Shown: in pieces, positions 17,307 through 24,304 of the stretch
Layout of the letters: each line of letters begins with the position of its first letter
Position numbering within the stretch: position 1 is the first letter of the stretch
Assembly: GCA_023228285.1 (NCBI GenBank)
Contig: JALOBM010000013.1
Coordinates: forward strand, 1-45,480
Origin: Candidatus Cloacimonadota bacterium
Lineage (GTDB): Bacteria > Cloacimonadota > Cloacimonadia > Cloacimonadales > Cloacimonadaceae
Direction: 5' to 3'
DNA length: 45,480 nt
The notes under the pieces: generated by a model
Told to the model about the DNA's origin: nothing
Databases searched by the model: none
The model's input: the letters and a program-made list of their open reading frames with translations, nothing else
Program-made: the position numbers and the translations under genes

Positions 17307-18521
17307 ATGAGAAACATCCGCACAAACATCTTCAACCCTGTGTCGGCAGATATTGCCGACTTTCTACCGGATCATGTGATCAGTTTTGAAGATAGCATTA
17401 TCTCGGCTGTAGTTCCATTCAATAAATTCAGTGGTTCCTGGGAAGACAAGCGAGACCGCATCTGTCTGCCGGGATTGATTGATCTACATGTACATCTTTC
17501 ACAGTATCGCATCAGGGGGCTCTACCACCCAGCTCTGCTGCCCTGGCTGGAGCAAAGCGTGTTTCCCGAAGAAGAGAGAAGCCGCAATCCGTTTTATGCG
17601 GAAACCTTGAGCAGGGATTTTTTTCATGCACTAATCAATGCTGGCACCACTTACTCTATCATCTACACTGCCCCTTACCGTGAAAGCGCACAAATCGCTT
17701 TTGAGGTTGCGCAACAAATGGGTATCCGGGCAAAGATAGGTATGACTATGATGAATATGAATGCCCCGGAAGCTCTGCTGCAAAGTACGGATTACGCTAT
17801 CAAACACAGTATCGAACTCTTCGAGAAGTGGCATGACCAGAGCTTGCAATATATCTTCACTCCCAGATTTGCCCCCACCTGTAGCGCAACGCTGATGCAT
17901 GAAATAGGAAAGTTTGCCCATGATAACGATGCATTCATCCAAACCCATTTGTCCGAAAATCCGGAAGAGATTGCTTGGGTAAAGAAGATATTCGGCAGAA
18001 ATTCCTACACTGAAATATATGCCAAACATGGCATTCTGGGCAAGAAGACCATATTAGGGCATGCAATTCATCTGGCAGATGCAGAACTGGATATACTAAA
18101 AGAAAGCGGTTCATCCATAGCCCACTGTCCGGATTCCAATTTTTACCTGAAGAGTGGCGAGTATCCCTTACGACGCATCGACAATCATCATATACCCTTT
18201 GGTTTGGGTAGTGATGTAGGCGCAGGGACATCACTGAATATGCTCTATCATGCCAAAATGATGAATTACCGCCAAACATCTGATCCCATTATCCCGGAGG
18301 AAATGCTCTACCGCATCACCCTGGGAAGTGCAAAAATAGCGGGAATGGACAATGCAATCGGCTCTCTGGAGCAGGGTAAGGACGCTGACATGGTGTTTTA
18401 TAGAGTACCTTCCGGTTTCGATATCTCAGAGCAAAGCTTGGGTCAATTGTGCTTTTCTCCTGATTCCTTTGCGATCTCCGAAGTGCTGGTCTTGGGTAAA
18501 GATATGCTGAGTAGTTCATAG
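17307..18521 (+). CDS. guaD: guanine deaminase
   Basis: The product (404 aa) is a metal-dependent amidohydrolase converting guanine to xanthine and ammonia. Metal ligands are visible: H61/H63 in PGLIDLHVHLSQY, H214 in IQTHLSENPEE (with E217), H252 in ILGHAIHL and D303 in GLGSDVGAGTS. The segments FTPRFAPTCS and IAHCPDSNFYLKSG are typical of guanine deaminase rather than of other amidohydrolases. It is cytosolic, and slightly short for the family. It closes the nine-gene block, 2 bp after the FG-GAP gene. A purine-catabolic role fits the xdhC-type gene at 22136-22930. No clear terminator follows. Confidence 0.88.
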   Translation: MRNIRTNIFNPVSADIADFLPDHVISFEDSIISAVVPFNKFSGSWEDKRDRICLPGLIDLHVHLSQYRIRGLYHPALLPWLEQSVFPEEERSRNPFYAETLSRDFFHALINAGTTYSIIYTAPYRESAQIAFEVAQQMGIRAKIGMTMMNMNAPEALLQSTDYAIKHSIELFEKWHDQSLQYIFTPRFAPTCSATLMHEIGKFAHDNDAFIQTHLSENPEEIAWVKKIFGRNSYTEIYAKHGILGKKTILGHAIHLADAELDILKESGSSIAHCPDSNFYLKSGEYPLRRIDNHHIPFGLGSDVGAGTSLNMLYHAKMMNYRQTSDPIIPEEMLYRITLGSAKIAGMDNAIGSLEQGKDADMVFYRVPSGFDISEQSLGQLCFSPDSFAISEVLVLGKDMLSSS

Positions 18522-18685
18522 CCTGTTTGGTTCTGTAACTCTCACCAGTTTGAGAATCTAGCTTCCTCTGGTCTACTCAATGAAGGATCGTTCAATGCTA
18601 CATCCTGACTGTTTTGCCAAGATGTTGATGTCAATCAATATAACAATGCAATTGGAATCCTTCTTGCATTAGTGTTGTTTACAGC

Positions 18686-18727
18686 GTTTTGCTTTAGTGA
18701 TAGGGCAAAACAGAATTGTTATATAAT
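18686..18727 (+). promoter_or_regulatory. promoter-like region with dyad before the repeat-protein gene
   Basis: A perfect TATAAT (18722-18727) lies 28 bp upstream of the GTG start at 18755. No standard -35 is found at 16-18 bp. Instead there is a perfect 7-bp dyad, GTTTTGC (18686-18692) and GCAAAAC (18705-18711), with a 12-bp centre that covers the expected -35 zone. This could be an operator or activator site replacing the -35. The rest of the 233-bp gap from 18522 shows nothing clear. Confidence 0.4.
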
Positions 18728-18754
18728 AAGTGATATATGAGATAAGGAGATGTT

Positions 18755-21700
18755 GTGAAACAGATAACACTGATAACGCTACTAATGTGTTCATTTGCCA
18801 TTCTTTCAGCAGCTTTACTGTGGGAAGATGCGGTAGCCATCCGCCAGGGTGTGAACATCGAGTGGTTCCGCACAGGTACCGCCACCAATGACGGTGGCGC
18901 CATATATGTGTGGAGCGACACCAAGAATGGAGAGCGCGATCTATGGGCTCAGAAAGTGGATGCCAATGGAAATATGACCTGGAATGAGCCGATATTGATA
19001 GACGGTAAACCGGATCGTCAGGAAGACCCTGTAATTACTGCCACAAGTGACGGGAACTACATAATCGCCTGGATCGATTTTTCTGACGATTTAGACGGCA
19101 ATGTGTATGCTCAGAAGATCAACAATCAAGGGCAATTGTTGTGGGCAGCCGGCGGTAAACCTGTTTGCGTAACTCCCAATGAACAATTGGGTTTGAATAT
19201 GGAAGCAGACAATAATGGTGGAGCATTCATTGTGTGGGGAGACAGCCGAAATACCAGTAAAGACCTTTATGCTCAAAGACTGTCTTCCAGTGGCGATCCC
19301 CTTTGGACATTAAATGGAATCTCTGTGGCAAACGGAATGGGTGATGAAATCCAAAACACGATGCTCCCTGACGGACAGGGCGGCATGATGTTGGGCTATA
19401 CTCACACTTACGCCAGCGATTCCGATATCTATGCCAAACGTTTCGATGCCAATGGCACTATGACTTGGTCACAGGAACTTGCCCTGGCGGTGGTTCCTGG
19501 CAATCAAACCGGTGTGCGTATGGCGGGAATTGGGAATGGGGAATTTGTCTTCACATGGTCTGATCAACGCAATGCGGATACAGACATCTACGGACAAAAA
19601 GTGAACATCTCGGGACAGAAATTGTGGTCTGAACCCTTCATCGTGTTTTCCGATCAAACTTCATCGTCTCCTGCTGCTCAAACCAATCCCCGTATCCAAA
19701 GCACTTCAGACGGCGGAGCAGTGATAGTATGGGAAGATTATCGACTGGATTCGCAGAACTGCGAACTGTTTGCTCAGAAACTTAACGCTGCCGGAACCAA
19801 ATTGTGGGGAGAAGCGGCTATAGCTATTACTAATGCCGATTTTGCTCAGACAGGTCAACGTATGGCCGCAGACAACAGTGGCGGAGTGTACATTGTATGG
19901 GATGATCTTCGCAACGGAAACACCCCTAATGATGACATTTATGCCCAGCATCTTTCAGCTTCTGGAGAAGCTCTCTGGACTGCTGGAGGAAAAGTAATCT
20001 GCAACGCTGCTTACATGCAAAACGGGAGCTTGGTGAAGGTCTCCGGTGACAACATATTCATCAATTGGATGGACGCCAGAAACGGCAGCATCGGCATCTA
20101 TTATCAAGTATTGAACGCCTCCGGAGTGTCACAACTCGCAGAAAACGGAGTGGAAGTGTTTTGGGGCCTCAGTGGCGATACTCCCATCAATCAGTATCAG
20201 ATCTTGCCTCGCAGTAACGACACTGTGATAATATGGCAAGACACTCGTTATGCTTCCGAAGGTTACCGCTTGTTCTACCAAATCCTGAATGAAGATGGTC
20301 AGACTCTGTTGGAAACCAATGGCAGACCCATTACTCTGCAAGGTTTAGGACACCAAAAAGACGCTCATTCCACAGTTACCGAAGATGGTCACATCGCGAT
20401 AGTGTGGAGAGATGAACGCTCCGGAACCTCTACTATATACGCTCAACTGATCTCACCTACCGGAGAGAGACTCTGGGGAGACAACGGCATGAAGATGACT
20501 GAGGCTGACCCCTTGAGCCATAAAGACCCCAGAATCAGTTATTTCAACAACTCCTTCTACATCGGATGGTCTGAGATGGAAGCCATCGGTATGAGCTTCA
20601 GCTACCATGTCTATGGACAACGAATCGTTGATGGCAACAAGATGTGGGGACCAAATGGAAAGCTGGTATCTGTACTTACAGGAAGCTCCAGGGTTCACGA
20701 GACCACGATCACAGACATCATAGAAGACATGTATGTGTGGCATAAAATCATTACTGCCACAGACACTCAGACCATTTGGGCAAAGCGTTTGGGGGATGAT
20801 GGCAATGCTTATCCGGGTTGGCCAGAAGCAGGTGTGCAAACTACCACTCTGGGTGATGGCATAGTACAGTTGACCCCCATGGCTGCTCGCACAAATCAAG
20901 GCACTTATATCACTTGGCGAGACAATCGAAATGGCCCCATGAAGTATTTCGCTCAAATGATCTCTCCCAATGGGGAACGGCTTTGGGGAGAGGATGGAAT
21001 CGTTCTTTCAGATAGTGGCAACGAACAGGAATTTGCCGAAATCGCTGTTGTACACAATGGCATTGTAACTACTTGGTGCGAAAACATCAATGGGATGCAT
21101 GACATCAAAGCAAAGAAACTCTTCTTCGACGGAAGCGATCTCTGGAACGAAATGGGCTACTTCGTGGTTCAAAAAGACTCCTCTCAAACCAAACCTACCA
21201 TTGTAGGCTTTGATGGCGCCGGCATGATGGTGGCTTGGGTGGAGTATTTCACCGAAGATAGCGACATCTATTACAACTATATGAATGCCAATGGTGATTT
21301 GGTGCCAAACAGCAATGGTGTAACTCTCTCCGGAGCGGCAAAATCCCAATATGGCCCGAGGGGAGTAGAGCTGAATGATACCGCAGTAGTGGTCTGGGCA
21401 GATGGACGCAGCAGCGGTAAAACGGAGATTCTTGGCTTGTATGCCATGAGGGTAAGCAACGAAACTGTATCCTTAAATGACCCAGTTGCTCCTTCAGTGA
21501 CGAGACCCACTTTGAGGCAAAACTATCCCAATCCATTTAATCCTCATACTTCAATTGCTCTTACTATGCCTACAAGCGGTAAGATACAACTGAAGATATA
21601 CAATGCCAAAGGACAGATGGTGAAGACCCTGTTTGACGGAGCCCTGGAGAAAGGCGAGCACAGTTTCACTTGGGACGGCAAGGATAGCAATGGCAATTCC

Positions 21701-21778
21701 GTATCCAGCGGTGTTTATTTCTACTCCGCTCAAAACGCCAGCGGGACTCAGAGCCGCAAGATGTTGTTAATGAAATAA
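18755..21778 (+). CDS. secreted protein with ~16 tandem repeats and C-terminal sorting domain
   Basis: This 1007-aa protein begins with a signal peptide (residues 1-19, ending ILSAA). The body is about 16 units of ~50-60 residues with the pattern GG..hVWxDxRN...DhYAQ+hsxsGxxLW, for example GGAFIVWGDSRNTSKDLYAQ and HIAIVWRDERSGTSTIYAQ. This is the shape of a beta-propeller-like or solenoid surface protein. The last ~85 residues form a FlgD-Ig-like/type A sorting domain (LRQNYPNPFNP, then LKIYNAKGQMVKTLFDG and SSGVYFYSAQ, ending RKMLLMK). In FCB bacteria this directs export across the outer membrane, often by type IX secretion. The start is GTG 18755 with AAGGAG about 8 nt upstream. A terminator follows. 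The binding target is unknown. Confidence 0.88.
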   Translation: MKQITLITLLMCSFAILSAALLWEDAVAIRQGVNIEWFRTGTATNDGGAIYVWSDTKNGERDLWAQKVDANGNMTWNEPILIDGKPDRQEDPVITATSDGNYIIAWIDFSDDLDGNVYAQKINNQGQLLWAAGGKPVCVTPNEQLGLNMEADNNGGAFIVWGDSRNTSKDLYAQRLSSSGDPLWTLNGISVANGMGDEIQNTMLPDGQGGMMLGYTHTYASDSDIYAKRFDANGTMTWSQELALAVVPGNQTGVRMAGIGNGEFVFTWSDQRNADTDIYGQKVNISGQKLWSEPFIVFSDQTSSSPAAQTNPRIQSTSDGGAVIVWEDYRLDSQNCELFAQKLNAAGTKLWGEAAIAITNADFAQTGQRMAADNSGGVYIVWDDLRNGNTPNDDIYAQHLSASGEALWTAGGKVICNAAYMQNGSLVKVSGDNIFINWMDARNGSIGIYYQVLNASGVSQLAENGVEVFWGLSGDTPINQYQILPRSNDTVIIWQDTRYASEGYRLFYQILNEDGQTLLETNGRPITLQGLGHQKDAHSTVTEDGHIAIVWRDERSGTSTIYAQLISPTGERLWGDNGMKMTEADPLSHKDPRISYFNNSFYIGWSEMEAIGMSFSYHVYGQRIVDGNKMWGPNGKLVSVLTGSSRVHETTITDIIEDMYVWHKIITATDTQTIWAKRLGDDGNAYPGWPEAGVQTTTLGDGIVQLTPMAARTNQGTYITWRDNRNGPMKYFAQMISPNGERLWGEDGIVLSDSGNEQEFAEIAVVHNGIVTTWCENINGMHDIKAKKLFFDGSDLWNEMGYFVVQKDSSQTKPTIVGFDGAGMMVAWVEYFTEDSDIYYNYMNANGDLVPNSNGVTLSGAAKSQYGPRGVELNDTAVVVWADGRSSGKTEILGLYAMRVSNETVSLNDPVAPSVTRPTLRQNYPNPFNPHTSIALTMPTSGKIQLKIYNAKGQMVKTLFDGALEKGEHSFTWDGKDSNGNSVSSGVYFYSAQNASGTQSRKMLLMK

Positions 21779-21801
21779 ACTGTAATTCAGCATACAATAT
21801 A

Positions 21802-21834
21802 CCCCGGATCAAGTGGTCTGGGGTTTTTCTTTTC
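21802..21834 (+). terminator. rho-independent terminator
   Basis: The hairpin CCCCGGA/TCTGGGG has seven base pairs including one G-T pair and an 8-nt loop. It is followed by TTTTTCTTTT. It sits 23 bp after the stop of the repeat-protein gene. Confidence 0.85.
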
Positions 21835-21867
21835 CCTAGTATTGCTTTCAATGATATTGATTTATGG

Positions 21868-22131
21868 ATGGGTAAAAGCGTCAAGACGGAACGACAAGAT
21901 GCTTCCCCTGTACTCCATCACGTGCCGAAGCAGATTAATCATCGAATGAGCACAAACAATCCCAGGGGTCCTGCGAACGGATCGATTCGTGAGAATCGGG
22001 GCGGTAGCAGGTTTTATTATAACGGCCTCTGCCAGATTACTTCCCGAGACGGTTACCATCCTTACGACATCAGCAATCCGAATGCTCCTTGCAACAGCAT
22101 TGGCTTTCAGCTCTGCAGGACAGCTCCATAA
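21868..22131 (+). pseudogene. C-terminal remnant of a SUMF1/formylglycine-generating-enzyme family gene
   Basis: The open frame of 87 codons ends in a segment that clearly resembles the C-terminus of SUMF1-domain proteins: NPRGPANGSIRENRGGSRF, then the RDGYHPYD-type segment, and a terminal IGFQLCRTA. In intact family members 150-250 further residues precede this. Here the upstream ~27 residues show no family resemblance and contain a short palindromic element. There is no ribosome binding site before the ATG at 21868, and the terminator of the previous gene lies just upstream. I read it as a decayed or truncated gene end, possibly cut by deletion or element insertion. Confidence 0.6.
21921..21953 (+). 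repeat. short palindromic element, probable truncated copy
   Basis: CGTGCCGAAGcAGAT followed by AATCATCG and ending GAGCAC resembles the left part of the 75-bp element at 703-778, closed by a GAGCAC end. It lacks the inner TTCACTCGATGATAAC block, so it would be a deletion form. It lies exactly where the SUMF1-like similarity of the neighbouring remnant begins. With only 33 bp, chance resemblance is possible. Confidence 0.4.
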
Positions 22132-22135
22132 GGTA

Positions 22136-22930
22136 TTAGGTTCCTAAGCGCAATTCCCTGATGAGCTCCGCTGTGATGCTAACAGCAATCTCGTAAGGGT
22201 TTTGACTGCCGATACTCAAGCCGATGGGAGCATGGATATGTGTCAAATCTTCCTGAGTGTATCCCTGCTTCAAAAGTGAATCGAAGCATTGCATAACCTT
22301 GCTTTTACTACCGATCATCCCCAGATAACGATACTCATGCCCCAAGCATTGCCGTAAGACATCTGTGTCGTGGCTGTGGCCATGTGTCATGATCACTATC
22401 AGGGCGTTTGGGCCAAACTCCACCGCTTCAGCGATGCTTACATAATCGTTAAGCTGCGAAACATGTCTGCATTCTTTTGGGCAGGCTTGAAGAACATCTT
22501 CGCGATCGTCGATCAGTTTCACCCAAAATCCGGCAAGCTTGGCCAGATGCCCCAAAGCTTTGCCGCAATGTCCTGCACCAATTATGAACAAGCGATAAGG
22601 GATAAAAAGGGATTCAATGAACACTGTGGCACTACCTCTGCAGATCATGTCTGTAGGGACAGATTCGTTCGCTTCGCCACTACCCAGATCAAAATTGATT
22701 TGCAAAGCTTTGGCGGGTTGAGCACTGCGAATGTAAGCTATTATGGAGCGTTCCATCTCTCCCCCGCCCAGATTGCCATGAATGCTATCGGGAGTAACAA
22801 GCATCTTCATCCCGGGTTTGGCAGGACTGGAACCAGTGGTGTGGATTATCGTTGCCTGCCACAAGGGGTCATTGGTTTCTCTAAGTTCCAGCAATCTTTG
22901 GTAATAATTAATCTCCACTCTTGCCTCCAA
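22136..22930 (-). CDS. XdhC/CoxI-family molybdenum hydroxylase accessory protein
   Basis: The product (264 aa) belongs to the XdhC family, which binds molybdenum cofactor and helps sulfurate it before insertion into xanthine dehydrogenase-type enzymes. The N-terminal XdhC domain has ATIIHTTGSSPAKPGMKM and GNLGGGEMER. A Rossmann-like XdhC_C domain follows (YRLFIIGAGHCGKALGHLA, VIMTHGHSHDTDVL, YLGMIGSKSK). It is the last gene of a four-gene minus-strand block and overlaps the SpoU gene by 23 bp. No Mo-hydroxylase subunit lies in the window. Together with guanine deaminase at 17307-18521 it hints at purine breakdown. Confidence 0.88.
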   Translation of the reverse strand: MEARVEINYYQRLLELRETNDPLWQATIIHTTGSSPAKPGMKMLVTPDSIHGNLGGGEMERSIIAYIRSAQPAKALQINFDLGSGEANESVPTDMICRGSATVFIESLFIPYRLFIIGAGHCGKALGHLAKLAGFWVKLIDDREDVLQACPKECRHVSQLNDYVSIAEAVEFGPNALIVIMTHGHSHDTDVLRQCLGHEYRYLGMIGSKSKVMQCFDSLLKQGYTQEDLTHIHAPIGLSIGSQNPYEIAVSITAELIRELRLGT

Positions 22931-23714
22931 AGATGATTTGATACAGGGTTATTGATGTAGCTACACCAACATTGAGGGAGTTTTTCCATCCTAACACTGG
23001 TAGATATACAATCCTGTCACAGATGCGTAATACTGCAGGATCTATGCCCAAAGCTTCATTGCCCACCACCAAGGCCAGAGGAATACAGAAATCTGCTTCA
23101 AATACAGAGTCCGATGGTTCAGCCGTTTCCAGCCCATAAATGCTATATCCTTTTGACTTTAGCTCCCTAATAGCTTCAGCAGTATTATCCCGCTTTGACC
23201 ATTTTACCTTGGAAGTTGTCCCCAATGCCGTCTTTGCCATGTTGGGATGCCCCGGATCGGGACTGATGCCGCATAGAATCAATTCTCCCACACCCAAACA
23301 GTCACATACACGGAACAGGGATCCCACATTGTAGACACTGCGAAGATTATCTGCTACTACCTTTACCTGTGCCGCAAAAGCTGCTTTACCAGGATCTACC
23401 CAAGTGGAGCCGTCAGATGTGCGGATGATGATCTGATCATCCTTCACCAAGGCATCGTCATGATATAGAGCAAGTACTCTTAACAGGCGATGTGGATCCT
23501 CGGGAAGGTGTGCGATAAGCTCTTGCATCCTTGAGGGCAGTTCCTCACGCACTAATGGAGCCAGATACCTTATCTGAGCAAGCAGATGATTGCGGCTTTC
23601 AGCATCTGGTAGATGTATCTCTAATTCTTTCAGTAGCTTTGTCAGAGTCTTTATCTGAGCGTCGAAGCTGAAATTTTGGAACTTCTCTTTGCTAAAACTG
23701 GCGATGTACTTCAC
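22908..23714 (-). CDS. SpoU/TrmH-family RNA 2'-O-methyltransferase
   Basis: This 268-aa protein has an N-terminal ~110-residue helical extension and a C-terminal SPOUT methyltransferase. All three SpoU motifs are present: motif 1 in DNLRSVYNVGSLFR, motif 2 in LALVVGNEALGID and motif 3 in YLPVLGWKNSLNVGVATSI. The domain forms a trefoil knot and transfers methyl from SAM to a ribose 2'-OH of tRNA or rRNA. The target nucleotide cannot be told. The start overlaps the upstream HAD gene stop by 4 bp (ATGA). Confidence 0.92.
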   Translation of the reverse strand: MKYIASFSKEKFQNFSFDAQIKTLTKLLKELEIHLPDAESRNHLLAQIRYLAPLVREELPSRMQELIAHLPEDPHRLLRVLALYHDDALVKDDQIIIRTSDGSTWVDPGKAAFAAQVKVVADNLRSVYNVGSLFRVCDCLGVGELILCGISPDPGHPNMAKTALGTTSKVKWSKRDNTAEAIRELKSKGYSIYGLETAEPSDSVFEADFCIPLALVVGNEALGIDPAVLRICDRIVYLPVLGWKNSLNVGVATSITLYQIIFGGKSGD

Positions 23715-24304
23715 GAGTAGAAACGCTGGATCATCTCTGAGGCACAGAGTATGTTTTCACAGATGAAATCTGGACAAAGCTTGCTACAGCTATCCAACAT
23801 ACTTTCAAACTCATCCTGCCCATTCCCGGTAAGCAGGAGGATGCTTTTCATAACTGCGTTTTTGGCGAAACCGATGTCTGAGGAGCGGTCGCCGATCATG
23901 AATGACTGGGAAGGATCAAATGGATGTTCACTTCGTGCCTGGCGAAACATCCCGATTCCCGGTTTGCGGTCTTCATGATGAACGTTATAGGGTTCTACAA
24001 TACCTTCTTTGTAGTAGGGAGAAAAGTATATCCCATCGGGCTTCACTCCGCCTTCTGCCAGAAGATCCAGCATCTTCTGATGCACAGCCGCCAGTTGGTT
24101 CAGATTCAGGTATCCCCGGGCAATCCCACTTTGATTTGTTACTATAAAGATGAGAAAACCCATATCTTGCAGTATCTTCAACGCCTTTGTAGTATCAGGG
24201 TAAAGGTGATAAGCCGCGGGGTCTTTGATGTAACCGAACTTATCTGGGCTGATGGTGCCATCTCTATCCAAGAAAACGGCGCGTTTAATATCTCTTGCTA
24301 TCAC
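23711..24304 (-). CDS. HAD-IIIA phosphatase, GmhB/HisB-N-like
   Basis: The product (197 aa) is a small cytoplasmic HAD phosphatase. Motif I is AVFLDRDGT with the nucleophile and acid Asp pair, motif II is FIVTNQSGIARGY, motif III includes the Lys of EDRKPGIGMF, and motif IV is SFMIGDRSSDI. Overall it resembles D-glycero-D-manno-heptose-1,7-bisphosphate 7-phosphatase (GmhB). The zinc loop cysteines of classical GmhB, before the RKP, are absent (SPYYKEGIVEPYNVHHED instead), so the substrate could be heptose bisphosphate or another sugar or histidinol phosphate. Being next to lptD supports a lipopolysaccharide role. It overlaps lptD by 20 bp. Confidence 0.82.
   Translation of the reverse strand: MIARDIKRAVFLDRDGTISPDKFGYIKDPAAYHLYPDTTKALKILQDMGFLIFIVTNQSGIARGYLNLNQLAAVHQKMLDLLAEGGVKPDGIYFSPYYKEGIVEPYNVHHEDRKPGIGMFRQARSEHPFDPSQSFMIGDRSSDIGFAKNAVMKSILLLTGNGQDEFESMLDSCSKLCPDFICENILCASEMIQRFYS

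Noticed and set aside
18540..18556. Hairpin TCTCA/TGAGA after guanine deaminase as a terminator
   Set aside because: Only five base pairs and no T-run follows.
21862..22059. A 65-codon minus-strand frame after xdhC
   Set aside because: It lies opposite the SUMF1-like remnant, has no RBS, and its resemblance to dehydrogenase-type proteins was not convincing.
22370..22936. A 188-codon plus-strand open frame
   Set aside because: Antisense to the xdhC-type gene, which shows clear XdhC motifs; no RBS.
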